From Amycolatopsis coloradensis (GTDB lineage: Bacteria > Actinomycetota > Actinomycetes > Mycobacteriales > Pseudonocardiaceae), in assembly GCF_037997115.1 (NCBI RefSeq), contig NZ_CP150484.1, positions 2,903,336-2,958,268 on the forward strand: 54,933 bases of DNA. The letters are read 5' to 3'. Position numbers and translations under genes: made by a program. Positions within the stretch are counted from its first letter, which is position 1; every line of letters begins with the position of its first letter. Shown here in pieces: positions 23,613 to 31,628 of the stretch. The notes under the pieces were generated by a model, which was not told the DNA's origin, did no database searches, and worked only from the letters and a program-made list of their open reading frames with translations.

Positions 23613-24809
23613 GTGAGAGTGGATCCCATCCGCAACCCCTTCGCCCCGGGCGCCGGTCAACGGCCGCCCGAACTGGCAGGCCGCGTGCGCGAGCTCCAAG
23701 CCTTCGAGGTCGTGCTCGAACGGGTCGCCCGCGGGAGACCCGAACGCAGCCTGATGCTGACCGGCCTGCGTGGCGTGGGGAAGACCGTGCTGCTGGGCGA
23801 GCTGCGCTCGCGGGCCATCAAGCACGGCTGGGGCGCGGGCAAGATCGAAGCCCGCCCGGACACCGAACTCCGGCGGCCACTGTCGGCCGCGCTGCACCGC
23901 GCGATCCGCGACCTCGCCGTGCGCCATCGCGCGCCGGACCGGGTCGAGCAGGTGCTCGGCGTGCTCAAGGCGTTCGCGCTGCGCGCCAACAAACCGGACG
24001 CGAAGCTCCGTGACCGCTGGCAACCGGGTATCGACGTGCCCGCCGCGCAGGGCCGCGCAGATTCGGGCGACATCGAGATCGACCTGGTCGAGCTGTTCAC
24101 CGAAGTCGCGGAGCTGGCTGCCGACGTCGGCACCGGGGTCGCGCTGCTGATCGACGAAATCCAGGACCTGCTGCCGGAGGATGTTTCCGCGCTCTGCGCG
24201 GCCTGCCACGAACTCTCGCAGTCCGGGGCGCCGCTGGTCGTGGTCGGCGCGGGGCTGCCGCACGTGCCCGCCGTCCTCTCGGCGTCGAAGTCGTACTCGG
24301 AGCGCCTCTTCCGTTACGCGCGTATCGACAGGCTGGAGCGCGAAGACGCCGACCTCGCGGTGATGGCGCCCATCGAACGCGAGGACGCGGGCATCGAACC
24401 GGAGGCGCTGGACGCCTTGTTCGACGCGTCGGGCGGATATCCGTACTTCATCCAGGCCTACGGCAAGGCCGCCTGGGATGCCGCACCGGCGGATCCCATC
24501 ACCGTGAAGGACGTCCAGGTCGCGGCGCCGGAGGCCGAATCGGAGCTCGCGGTCGGCTTCTTCGGCTCCCGCTACGAGCGGGCGACGCCGGCCGAGCGCG
24601 AGTACCTGCTCGCGATGGCCGAGCTGACCCAGGGCCGGGACGAGTCCGCCGGTACCGCCGATGTGGCCGTCTACCTGGGGCGGAAACCTTCGTCGCTGTC
24701 ACCGGCGCGGGACAGCTTGATGAAGAAGGGCCTGGTGTACTCCGCCGAACGCGGGCACATCGCCTTCACCGTGCCGCACTTCGGGCACTACCTGCTCGGC
24801 CGGGACTAA
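23613..24809 (+). CDS. AAA family ATPase, Orc1/Cdc6-like (ATP-binding protein)
   Basis: A 398-residue STAND/AAA-type ATPase. It opens with RNPFAPGAGQRPPELAGRVRELQAFE and has Walker A TGLRGVGKTVLL at about 48-60 and Walker B VALLIDEIQDL at about 176-186. A sensor-1-like LVVVGAGLPHVP and an arginine-rich SERLFRYARIDRL follow. The C-terminus looks like a winged helix (SSLSPARDSLMKKGLVYSAERGHIAFTVP). Members occur widely in actinobacteria as lone genes without a proven role. GTG 23613 or GTG 23619 is the start. The upstream ACGCTA...TAGCGT inverted pair may be regulatory. Confidence 0.78.
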   Translation: MRVDPIRNPFAPGAGQRPPELAGRVRELQAFEVVLERVARGRPERSLMLTGLRGVGKTVLLGELRSRAIKHGWGAGKIEARPDTELRRPLSAALHRAIRDLAVRHRAPDRVEQVLGVLKAFALRANKPDAKLRDRWQPGIDVPAAQGRADSGDIEIDLVELFTEVAELAADVGTGVALLIDEIQDLLPEDVSALCAACHELSQSGAPLVVVGAGLPHVPAVLSASKSYSERLFRYARIDRLEREDADLAVMAPIEREDAGIEPEALDALFDASGGYPYFIQAYGKAAWDAAPADPITVKDVQVAAPEAESELAVGFFGSRYERATPAEREYLLAMAELTQGRDESAGTADVAVYLGRKPSSLSPARDSLMKKGLVYSAERGHIAFTVPHFGHYLLGRD

Positions 24810-25096
24810 GTCTCTCTCCAGCTTTATCGCCTCAGCGCTAGAAAGCGGTAGAAACCCCTACCGCCGCTTCATCGCGCCCTCTTCCGTCGTATAGAGCTGA
24901 CGCTAGACACCTCTGGCGTTATCAAGAAGTGACCGGCGCCACCAAATCTCTCCGGTTTTACGCCCCAGTTGCCGATGATTCATCGGCAGGTGTGCCAAGT
25001 CACCGGATAATCGTTGGCATCCTTGTGAAAAAGGGTGCATACTAGAAGCACAGCCACGAAGACGCAAGATCTACTCCCAAGGGGATGACAAAACCG
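24810..25096. other. 287-bp region: hairpin, CGCTAGA words, miniprotein promoter
   Basis: CGCTAGA occurs at 24836 and 24901. GCGGTAG/CTACCGC (about 24845-24863) can form a hairpin after the ATPase gene. The region is notably AT-richer than its surroundings from about 24920 to 25070 and contains TTGTGA near 25023 and CATACTAG near 25037 as possible promoter elements for the small gene that follows. No protein-coding sign was seen. Confidence 0.5.
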
Positions 25097-25246
25097 ATGA
25101 ACAACATCGCCGCCAAGCTCCGTGCCCGTCGCGCCGAGGCTCGTACTCGCCGGGCCCTGAACCGGGCGATCGACACCGCGGCCACCGCGACCGTTCGTCA
25201 GGAGCTCATCGCTATCTCCCAGGCGCGTCACACGCACATGCGCTGA
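25097..25246 (+). CDS. 49-residue basic miniprotein
   Basis: The reading is MNNIAAKLRARRAEARTRRA then LNRAIDTAATATVRQELIAI and a SQARHTHMR tail. It is an amphipathic, arginine- and alanine-rich helix without a signal peptide. ATG 25097 follows AAGGGG at 12 nt; the in-frame ATG at 25085 would add four residues. Codon third positions are GC-rich as in real genes. It has its own candidate promoter and a strong terminator 100 nt later, so it is a single-gene transcript. I do not recognise the family. A nucleoid- or ribosome-associated peptide is possible but unsupported. Confidence 0.6.
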   Translation: MNNIAAKLRARRAEARTRRALNRAIDTAATATVRQELIAISQARHTHMR

Positions 25247-25345
25247 CCCGACGACAACCGTTGTAGGTGTCGCCCATTCGAGTGACCTACGACACATAGT
25301 GCGTGAGGTGTAACGACGCGGAACGTGGCGTCGATACCCACTACG

Positions 25346-25392
25346 ACCCCGTGATGCTGGCGGACCCCCGACCTGGCAGCATCACGGGGTTT
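25346..25392 (+). terminator. Strong rho-independent terminator
   Basis: Perfect 14-bp arms ACCCCGTGATGCTG (25346-25359) and CAGCATCACGGGGT (25377-25390), then a short T-run. It ends the miniprotein transcript, leaving about 100 nt of 3' untranslated sequence. Confidence 0.88.
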
Positions 25393-25445
25393 CCATATGC
25401 CCACCCCGAAAGATTTCTTGCCTTCACCGCTTCGCGGAGTAACAC

Positions 25446-25479
25446 TTGACCTAGTCAACGAATCTGTTGAGGTGGTCAA
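25446..25479. promoter_or_regulatory. MarR operator directly before the MarR-GNAT start
   Basis: A 34-bp imperfect dyad: outer TTGACC/GGTCAA (25446-25451, 25474-25479) and inner TCAAC/GTTGA (25555-type pair at 25455-25459 and 25466-25470). The right outer arm abuts the ATG at 25480. Autorepression by the MarR domain is the simplest reading, and TTGACC could also serve as the -35 box. Confidence 0.6.
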
Positions 25480-26403
25480 ATGAATCGATCCGCGGACCGG
25501 GTGGCGACCGTCCGGGCCTTCAACCGCCTGTACACCGGCGTGATCGGCGTCCTCGACGAAGGACCGGCCGACGCCGAGTACTCCCTGAGCGAAGCCAGGG
25601 TCATCTTCGAACTCGCTCAGCAGGATTCGACCCAGGTCACCGACCTGCGCAAACGTCTCGACCTCGACGCCGGATACGCGAGCAGGCTGCTCGCGAGACT
25701 CGAAGGGCGCGGTCTCCTCACCCGCGAACGCAGTGACGAGGACGCCCGCCGTCAGATCGTCCGGCTGACCGAGGACGGTCGCAAGGCCTTCGCCGTCCTC
25801 GACCAACGGTCGGTGGGCAGGATCGGCTCGCTGCTCGGCAAGTTCGGTGAAGACGAGCAGGAGCGGTTGCTCGGCGCCATGGACACGATCACCTCGCTGG
25901 TCGGCGAGCGCGCCTCGAATCCCACGCTGGTCCTGCGCCCGCCCCGTCCGGGCGACTTCGGCTGGGTCGTCCATCGCCACGGTGCCCTCTACTCCCGCGA
26001 GTACGGCTGGGACGAACGCTTCGAAGCACTCGTCGCCCGTGTCGTCGCCGAGTACGTCGACCGGCGCGGAGACCCGCGCCAAGCGGGCTGGATCGCCGAA
26101 CTCGACGGCGAGCGCGTCGGCAGCATCTTCTGCATGCCCGCCGAAGACGGCACCACCGCGAAACTGCGGATGCTGCTCCTGGAACCGGCCGCGCGGGGAC
26201 GGGGCGTAGGGAAACGCCTGGTCGCCGAATGCGTCGAGTTCGCGAGGGCATCCGGCTACACGGCGATGGAGCTCTGGACGGTCTCGCTGCTGGACGCGGC
26301 GCGGGCGATCTATCGGAAGGCCGGCTTCCAGCTGGTGAGCGAAGAGACGATCACGGGCTTCGGTTACGAGCTGACCGGGCAGACCTGGCGGCTGGAGCTG
26401 TGA
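25480..26403 (+). CDS. MarR regulator fused to a GNAT acetyltransferase
   Basis: A 307-residue bifunctional protein. Residues about 1-145 form a MarR winged helix (DLRKRLDLDAGYASRLLARLEGRGLLTRERSDEDARRQIVRLTEDG). Residues about 150-307 are a GNAT domain with the acetyl-CoA loop LLLEPAARGRGVGKRLVAECVEFA and YRKAGFQLVSEE. This fusion is a known bacterial architecture, thought to couple gene control to acetylation of a small molecule, though the substrate here is unknown. A dyad reaches the start codon. The gene ends one nucleotide before the next GTG. Confidence 0.92.
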   Translation: MNRSADRVATVRAFNRLYTGVIGVLDEGPADAEYSLSEARVIFELAQQDSTQVTDLRKRLDLDAGYASRLLARLEGRGLLTRERSDEDARRQIVRLTEDGRKAFAVLDQRSVGRIGSLLGKFGEDEQERLLGAMDTITSLVGERASNPTLVLRPPRPGDFGWVVHRHGALYSREYGWDERFEALVARVVAEYVDRRGDPRQAGWIAELDGERVGSIFCMPAEDGTTAKLRMLLLEPAARGRGVGKRLVAECVEFARASGYTAMELWTVSLLDAARAIYRKAGFQLVSEETITGFGYELTGQTWRLEL

Positions 26404-26404
26404 G

Positions 26405-26917
26405 GTGTTCGTCGTCTACTGCCCCACCTGCGACCGGCGAGCCGTGGTCGGGGTCGCCTCGATCGATTTCGTCGACGACCTGGCGCCGGGCATGATCTCC
26501 GTTTCCGGTCGCTGCCCGGACGGCCACTACGCCGTCCTCCTGACCGGGAAGGCCTTCGCGCCCCATGAGTCGTGCGGCAGCGGGAACCGCACGACCGGCT
26601 CTTCCGCTACTGATGTCGATTTGCCGCGGGCTCGTTCGTCTAGGGACCATCGATTCCCAGGGAGGACACCATGCCCCACTACATCGGATTCATCCGTTCC
26701 ACGACGGACTCGCACGACCACCTCGGCCCCGATGAGGCGCAACGCGTGCTCGAGAGCTATCTGGCCTGGGCGGACGAACGCACCAAGGAGGGCAGCTTCG
26801 TCGGTGGCGGCGGGCTGTCGAGGAGCGGCCGGGTGCTGCGCGCTTCCGGCGGCGAGGTGGGCGCGACCGACGGGCCGCACACCGAGGCCACCGAGATCGT
26901 CGGCGGCTATCAGGTGA
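26405..26917 (+). CDS. Small CxxC protein, reading frame running into the DGPF gene
   Basis: From GTG 26405 the first about 60 residues look real: VYCPTCDRRAVVGVASIDF and SGRCPDGHYAVLLTGKAFA, with two CxxC/CP motifs like a zinc ribbon. After about residue 60 the sequence becomes Arg/Ser/Pro-rich, with no domain character, and the frame runs through the ECF42 promoter and 247 nt into the next gene. Either the protein has a spurious long tail or a stop was lost by frameshift. It starts one nt after the MarR-GNAT stop, so it is probably co-translated. Confidence 0.4.
   Translation: MFVVYCPTCDRRAVVGVASIDFVDDLAPGMISVSGRCPDGHYAVLLTGKAFAPHESCGSGNRTTGSSATDVDLPRARSSRDHRFPGRTPCPTTSDSSVPRRTRTTTSAPMRRNACSRAIWPGRTNAPRRAASSVAAGCRGAAGCCALPAARWARPTGRTPRPPRSSAAIR
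26614..26640 (+). promoter_or_regulatory. Predicted ECF42 autoregulated promoter
   Basis: TGTCGA (26614-26619), 17-nt spacer, CGTC (26637-26640), 30 nt upstream of the first DGPF gene of the sigma operon. This is the TGTCGA/CGWC signature known for ECF42 sigma factors, so the operon probably transcribes itself. Confidence 0.75.
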
Positions 26918-27027
26918 TCGAGGCCGCGGACCTCGATCAGGCGGAGAAGATCTTCGCGACGCATCCGCATCTGGCGTTCGGGCCGATCGAGGTGCGCAAG
27001 GTCGGCGAACGCGGTTGCGAGGACTGA
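26671..27027 (+). CDS. YCII/DGPF-like protein, first gene of ECF42 operon
   Basis: A 118-residue YCII-fold protein. The usual DGPF tetrapeptide is DGPH here (TDGPHTEATEIVGGYQVIEA). MPHYIGFIRS is the first strand and ATHPHLAFGPIEVR the last. The start has GGGAGG seven nt upstream. The stop shares one base with the next start (TGATG). Such proteins accompany ECF42 sigma factors in many actinobacteria and are its main targets. Confidence 0.9.
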   Translation: MPHYIGFIRSTTDSHDHLGPDEAQRVLESYLAWADERTKEGSFVGGGGLSRSGRVLRASGGEVGATDGPHTEATEIVGGYQVIEAADLDQAEKIFATHPHLAFGPIEVRKVGERGCED

Positions 27028-27407
27028 TGCCGAAGTTCGTGGGTCTGATGACCTTCCCGCAGAATTCCGAGCCCGTCGGTGAACGCCCGGCCGAGAACGG
27101 TATCGAGCGGTACTTCGCCTGGCAGGAGGAGTTGCGATCGTCCGGCAAGCTGGTCGCGGCCGCCGGGCTGGACCCGGAATCGCGGGTGGTGCGCGGCGGG
27201 ACGATCACCGGCGGACCGTTCACCGAAGCCAGTGAGATCGTCGCCGGGTATCTCGTGGTCGAAGCCGCTGATCTCGACGAAGCGGCGAAGCTGTTCGAGA
27301 CGCATCCGATCGCGGTGGACGGTGTCGGGATGTTCGTGGTCAGCGAGATCGCGCTCGAGCTCGACACTCCACGTGAAGAACACCTGAGCCGCTTCGGGCT
27401 GTCATGA
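27027..27407 (+). CDS. YCII/DGPF-like protein, second gene of ECF42 operon
   Basis: A 126-residue paralogue of the preceding gene; the tetrapeptide is GGPF (TGGPFTEASEIVAGYLVVEA). Strands MPKFVGLMTF and GVGMFVVSEIALE frame the fold. It overlaps the upstream stop by one base and the sigma gene by 4 nt (ATGA), so all three are translationally coupled. Two non-identical DGPF proteins in tandem may form a heterodimer. Confidence 0.9.
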   Translation: MPKFVGLMTFPQNSEPVGERPAENGIERYFAWQEELRSSGKLVAAAGLDPESRVVRGGTITGGPFTEASEIVAGYLVVEAADLDEAAKLFETHPIAVDGVGMFVVSEIALELDTPREEHLSRFGLS

Positions 27408-28621
27408 GCCGCCCGGCCGGCGTGGTGGAGCATCTGTTCCGGCACAGTGCCGGGCGGATCGTCGCCACGCTGGCCAGGGCGCTCGGCCCCGAACGGCTGG
27501 ACCTGGCCGAGGAGGCCGTCGCCGATGCGCTGGAACAGGCGCTGCGCACCTGGCCGCAGTGCGGGGTGCCGGACAACCCGCAGGGCTGGTTGTTCCGCGC
27601 CGCACGGAACCGGGCGATGGACGTCGTCCGGCGCGAGCAGACGTTGCGCGCCCTGCTGCCCCGGCTCGTGGAGCTCGACGGTCACGAAACCGGCCGTCGG
27701 GCGGATGACGAACTCGTGTTGATGCTGCTGTGCTGCCATCCCGCGCTGCCGACGGTCTCGCAGGTGGCGCTGACGTTGAAGACCGTCGGCGGGCTCGGCG
27801 TGAACGAGATCGCGGCGGCCCTGCTGACGAAACCGGCGACGGTGGCGCAGCGGCTCGTGCGGGCGAAGAAGTGGTTGCGGGAGTCGGGGAAGCCGCTCTC
27901 CCTGCCGGGGCCGGACGCGCTTGAGTCCAGAGTGGACAGTGTGCTGGCCGTGCTCTACCTGCTCTTCAACGAAGGTTACGACGCGACGACCGGCGAGGTC
28001 GCGGTGCGCGGCGAGCTGTGCGGGGAGGCGATCCGGCTGGGGCGGCTGCTGCTGGCCGAGCCGAAGACGGATTTGCCGAGGGTGCGGGCGCTGGTCGCGC
28101 TGATGCTGTTGCAGGGGAGCAGGCTGCCCGCGCGGGTCGACCGGGAGGGTGACCTGCTGCTGCTCGACGAGCAGGACCGGGACCGCTGGGACCACGCGAT
28201 GATCGCCGAGGGGACGCGGCTGTTCGAGCGGGCGTGCACCGGGCCGGAGATGTCGGCGTACCACGTCGAGGCGGCGATCGCGCTGTGCCACAGCACCGCT
28301 TCGCCACCGGACTGGCGCCGGATCGTCGGCCTGTACGACGATCTGCTGGCGCTGCGGCCGTCACCGGTGGCCCGGCTGAACCGCGCGATCGCGCTTTCGA
28401 TGGTGGATGGCGCCGTCGCCGGGATCGCCGAACTCGAAGCGATCGAGGCCGACCTGCCGGACTACACCCTGCTGCCCGCCGTCCTCGGCGCCCTGTGGCT
28501 GCGGGCCGGCGACCCGGCGCGAGCCGCGGAGCACTACCGGCGAGCGCTCGCGCTGCCCTGCTCGGAACCGCAACGCCGCTTCCTCACCCGACGCCTGACG
28601 GCCTGCGCGGCAGCTCTCTGA
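27404..28621 (+). CDS. ECF42 group RNA polymerase sigma factor with C-terminal extension
   Basis: A 405-residue sigma factor, about twice the usual ECF length. Region 2 covers about residues 8-75 (PDNPQGWLFRAARNRAMDVVRRE). Region 4 is about 105-165 (LTLKTVGGLGVNEIAAALLTKPATVAQRLVRAKKWL). The rest is the helical extension (LYLLFNEGYDA, LVALMLLQGSRLPARVD, YRRALALPCSEPQRRFL) with TPR-like repeats that is diagnostic of ECF42. There is no anti-sigma gene; in this group the extension itself controls activity. It drives DGPF genes from TGTCGA/CGWC promoters. Confidence 0.93.
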   Translation: MSRPAGVVEHLFRHSAGRIVATLARALGPERLDLAEEAVADALEQALRTWPQCGVPDNPQGWLFRAARNRAMDVVRREQTLRALLPRLVELDGHETGRRADDELVLMLLCCHPALPTVSQVALTLKTVGGLGVNEIAAALLTKPATVAQRLVRAKKWLRESGKPLSLPGPDALESRVDSVLAVLYLLFNEGYDATTGEVAVRGELCGEAIRLGRLLLAEPKTDLPRVRALVALMLLQGSRLPARVDREGDLLLLDEQDRDRWDHAMIAEGTRLFERACTGPEMSAYHVEAAIALCHSTASPPDWRRIVGLYDDLLALRPSPVARLNRAIALSMVDGAVAGIAELEAIEADLPDYTLLPAVLGALWLRAGDPARAAEHYRRALALPCSEPQRRFLTRRLTACAAAL

Positions 28622-28738
28622 CCAGGACTTTTCCTTGCTCCGCGCGTACCCCACCCCCCACCACTCCCAGGGGGGCGCGCCCCGCACCAGCGTATCGGGA
28701 GGGGGTGTCGCGGGGCGGGGTCCGGAGGGATTCGGGGG

Positions 28739-28776
28739 CGAGTTGTCCACAACGGCGGGTGGGTGTGGACAACTCG
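28739..28776. promoter_or_regulatory. Inverted pair of consensus DnaA boxes
   Basis: TTGTCCACA (28743-28751) and its inverse TGTGGACAA (28764-28772) both match the actinobacterial DnaA-box consensus. They lie within 13-bp inverted arms (28739-28751, 28764-28776), centre-to-centre 21 bp apart, in the spacer upstream of the ceramidase-like gene. The site could bind DnaA as a titration or regulatory site. Confidence 0.55.
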
Positions 28777-28882
28777 GTGCAGGGGCCGCGGGCAGCGGCG
28801 GACGGGATGCGAAGGCTTCCGAAAGCGGAGGCAGCGACGTCGAAGACATCCGCAGTTCACGCGGGCAGGGTTTTCTGGAGGA

Positions 28883-29509
28883 GTGAACTGGACGGCGTAC
28901 GTCGACGGCTACTGCGAACGCCTCACCCCCGGCCTCTGGGGCGAGCCGCTCAACAGCCTCAGCAATCTCGCGTTCCTGATCGCGGCGATCGCGGTCTGGC
29001 GGCAGCCGAAGGGCCGTGTCTTCGCCGTCCTCATCGGGCTGGTGTTCCTCGGCAGCACGGCCTTCCACCTGCTCGCCACCCGCTGGTCCGCGGCCGCGGA
29101 CACCGGCTTCATCCTGGTGTTCGTCCTGTACTACGCCGCCGTGTTCCCGCATCTGTTCTTCGGCGTCCGCCGCGCACTGTCGTGGCTCGGCATCCCCGTG
29201 TTCCTCGCCTTCACCGCCGCCGTCGCGTCGCTGGGCGGCGGACTGTACCTCTCGGCGTTGATCGGGCTCGTGATCTTCGCGGTCGTTCTCAGGGGTGAAC
29301 ACCGCCGCAGGTTCGCCCTCGCCGCGGGCGTTTTCGGAGTGTCCCTTTCGTTTCGCACGGCCGACCACACGGTCTGCGGGAACTTCCCCGCCGGAACGCA
29401 CTTCCTGTGGCACCTGCTGAACGGGCTCGTCCTCTACCTGGCATCGACCGCGGCCGTGAAAAGGGCCGCGTCCCGGCAGGACGCGGCCCCTTCGATCAGC
29501 GGTGACTAG
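28883..29509 (+). CDS. Ceramidase-family (alkaline ceramidase/PAQR-like) membrane protein
   Basis: A 208-residue protein with about seven transmembrane helices. The ceramidase/CREST layout is visible: YCERLTPGLWGEPLNSLSNLAFL at the start, GSTAFHLLATRWSAAADTG with the metal-binding His and Asp, and GTHFLWHLLNGLVLY near the end with the closing histidines. Members are zinc hydrolases of N-acyl lipids; a natural substrate is unknown here. GTG 28883 is chosen because CTGGAGGAG precedes it. Its 3' end contains the terminator of the convergent symporter gene. Confidence 0.78.
   Translation: MNWTAYVDGYCERLTPGLWGEPLNSLSNLAFLIAAIAVWRQPKGRVFAVLIGLVFLGSTAFHLLATRWSAAADTGFILVFVLYYAAVFPHLFFGVRRALSWLGIPVFLAFTAAVASLGGGLYLSALIGLVIFAVVLRGEHRRRFALAAGVFGVSLSFRTADHTVCGNFPAGTHFLWHLLNGLVLYLASTAAVKRAASRQDAAPSISGD
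29463..29489 (-). terminator. Terminator of the symporter gene, inside the convergent coding end
   Basis: GGGCCGCGTCC (29463-29473) and GGACGCGGCCC (29479-29489) form an 11-bp stem with a CGGCA loop. Read on the minus strand it is followed by TTTT. It lies about 17 nt after the symporter stop but within the last codons of the ceramidase-like gene. Confidence 0.8.
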
Positions 29510-31149
29510 TGGACGCCGATTTCGCGGAGATCCTTGTCGTGCTCGTCGGCGTGGTAGTCCTCGGCCTCGGTGTCGTCCGTGCCGTTGAAGACCTTCAACT
29601 GCCGAGCGATCACCGTGAAGATCACGGCGATCAGCAGGTTCGCGATCAGCGCCACGAAACCGACGTAGATCTGCACCGGCGAACCGCTGAACGGGTGCCA
29701 GCCGAAGATCGACAGATCGCCGAGCTTCAGCGCCGAGCCACCGAAGTGCGCCTTACCGGTCGCCGGGTTGGGGATGTTGTAGAGCATGACCAGGCCCCAG
29801 CCGATGCCGACCACCCAGCCGGCGATCAGGCCCCACCGGTGGAACCACCGCGTGTAGAGCGAGATCGCGACCGCGGGCAGCGTCTGCAGGATCAGCACGC
29901 CGCCGATGAGCTGCAGGTCGATCGAGAACTGCGGGTCGATGAACAGGATGAACGCCACCGCGCCGAACTTCACGATCAGCGAAGCGAGCTTGGCCTGCTT
30001 CGCTTCCTCACCCGGCGTCGCGTTCTTCTTGATGTACTCCTTGTAGATGTTGCGGGTCCACAGGTTGGCCGCCGCGATCGACATGATCGCCGCGGGCACC
30101 AGCGCGCCGATGCCGATCGCGGCGAACGCGATCCCGGCGAACCACGACGAGAACTGCGTGTCGAACAGCACCGGGACGACGGTGTTCGTGTCGGGCTTGC
30201 CGGTCGCGTTGTTGGTGATCGGCGAGACCGACGCGCTGATCGCGACGTAGCCGAGCAGCGCCAGCAGGCCCAGGACCAGCGAGTACGCCGGGAGCGCGAC
30301 CATGTTCCGCTTGATCACGCTGCGGCCGCGCGAGGCGAGCACGCTGGTGAGCGAGTGCGGGTACAGGAACAGCGCGAGCGCCGAACCGAGCGCCAGCGTG
30401 GCGTACTGCAACTGGTTGTTGGCGTTGAGCAGGATGCCGTCCGCCTGCGACGGCGTCTTGTCGAACTTCGCGTCGGCCGCGTCGAAGATCGCCGACCAGC
30501 CGCCGAGCTTCGAGGGCAGGTAGATGATCGCCACGATGATCACGAGGTAGATCAGGATGTCCTTGACGAACGCGATCAGCGCGGGCGCGCGAAGACCCGA
30601 CTGGTAGGTGTAGACCGCCAGGATGATGAAGGCGACCAGCAGCGGCAGGTGGCCGACGATGCCGGAGCCGTTGATGCCCATCGTCCGCAGCACCGCTTCG
30701 AGGCCGACGAGCTGCAGCGCGATGTACGGCATCGTCGCGATGATGCCGGTGATCGCGATCAGCAGCGCCAGCGTCGGCGAGCCGAACCGGCCGCGGACGA
30801 AGTCGGCGGGCGTGACGTAGCCGCGGACGCGCGAGACCGACCACATGCGCAGCGCCGGCATCAACACGATCGGGTAGACGATGATCGTGTACGGCAGCGC
30901 GAACAGGCCCATCGCGCCGGCGCTGAACATCAGCGCGGGGACGGCGACGAACGTGTAGGCCGTGTAGAGGTCACCGCCGAGCAGGAACCAGGTGATCCAC
31001 GAGCCGAACTTGCGGCCGCCGAGACCCCACTCGTCCAGGTGGTCGAGGGTGTTGCCGGCCTTCCAGCGCGACGCGACGAAGCCGAGCACGGTGACCACCG
31101 CGAAGAGGATCGTGAAGATGATCAGCTCTGGCCATTGGATGTTGGTCAC
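29506..31149 (-). CDS. Sodium:solute symporter (MctP/monocarboxylate-type)
   Basis: A 547-residue SSS family carrier with about 13 transmembrane helices. The segments EWGLGGRKFGSWITWFLLGGDLYTAYTFVAVPALMFSAGA and VRGYVTPADFVRGRFGS are typical of the monocarboxylate (pyruvate/lactate/acetate) branch. ANLWTRNIYKEYIKKNATPGEE marks helix 10/11. The C-terminal tail is acidic. The GTG start 31149 overlaps the stop of the DUF3311 gene, a constant partner of this branch. It should import short carboxylates with sodium or protons. Confidence 0.88.
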   Translation of the reverse strand: MTNIQWPELIIFTILFAVVTVLGFVASRWKAGNTLDHLDEWGLGGRKFGSWITWFLLGGDLYTAYTFVAVPALMFSAGAMGLFALPYTIIVYPIVLMPALRMWSVSRVRGYVTPADFVRGRFGSPTLALLIAITGIIATMPYIALQLVGLEAVLRTMGINGSGIVGHLPLLVAFIILAVYTYQSGLRAPALIAFVKDILIYLVIIVAIIYLPSKLGGWSAIFDAADAKFDKTPSQADGILLNANNQLQYATLALGSALALFLYPHSLTSVLASRGRSVIKRNMVALPAYSLVLGLLALLGYVAISASVSPITNNATGKPDTNTVVPVLFDTQFSSWFAGIAFAAIGIGALVPAAIMSIAAANLWTRNIYKEYIKKNATPGEEAKQAKLASLIVKFGAVAFILFIDPQFSIDLQLIGGVLILQTLPAVAISLYTRWFHRWGLIAGWVVGIGWGLVMLYNIPNPATGKAHFGGSALKLGDLSIFGWHPFSGSPVQIYVGFVALIANLLIAVIFTVIARQLKVFNGTDDTEAEDYHADEHDKDLREIGVH

Positions 31150-31424
31150 TTGACGTCCCCCTCGTCGAGCTCGTCCACGGACAGCCGATCGGGACGCTCA
31201 CTGGTCGGCTTGTCCTTGGTCATCACGTAGACGATCCAGGTGCACACGACACCGACCACCACGAACACGAATTGGAACCAGTAGAAGAACGGCATCCCGA
31301 ACAGCCGGGGACCGTCCGAATTGAACAAGGACGTGATCAGCACCAGCAACGGGATGATCAACAGGAGGTTCCAGGGGCTGAACTGAAAACCCCTCACCTT
31401 CCCGTCTGCCTTACCTGACGCCAT
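31146..31424 (-). CDS. DUF3311 small membrane subunit of the symporter
   Basis: A 92-residue protein with two transmembrane helices (WNLLLIIPLLVLITSLFN and YWFQFVFVVVGVVCTWIVYVMT) and a charged C-terminus ending in DELDEGDVK. The MPFFYWFQF element is the DUF3311 core. It overlaps the symporter gene by 4 nt. Such small partners are thought to stabilise SSS carriers. ATG 31424 is 6 nt from an AGGTGAGG-type ribosome site. Confidence 0.88.
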   Translation of the reverse strand: MASGKADGKVRGFQFSPWNLLLIIPLLVLITSLFNSDGPRLFGMPFFYWFQFVFVVVGVVCTWIVYVMTKDKPTSERPDRLSVDELDEGDVK

Positions 31425-31628
31425 CGGACCTCACCTAACGTTCCCGTACCCCCGGATGGTCCCGATGACCCTAGAACCTCTCCCCCGCCCGGGTCACGCG
31501 TGCCCGATATCGATTTGATCAGCGACGCCCCATACGACGAAGGGCGGTTGCCGTCGGGGTCCCCGGCGGATATCAATAGCCGCAAGTCGCGAACAGGAAC
31601 TTCGCACGCAAGATCAAAGGGGCATCGG

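Noticed and set aside
29509..31230. 573-residue plus-strand reading opposite the symporter
   Set aside because: Antisense shadow of a recognisable SSS symporter and its DUF3311 partner.
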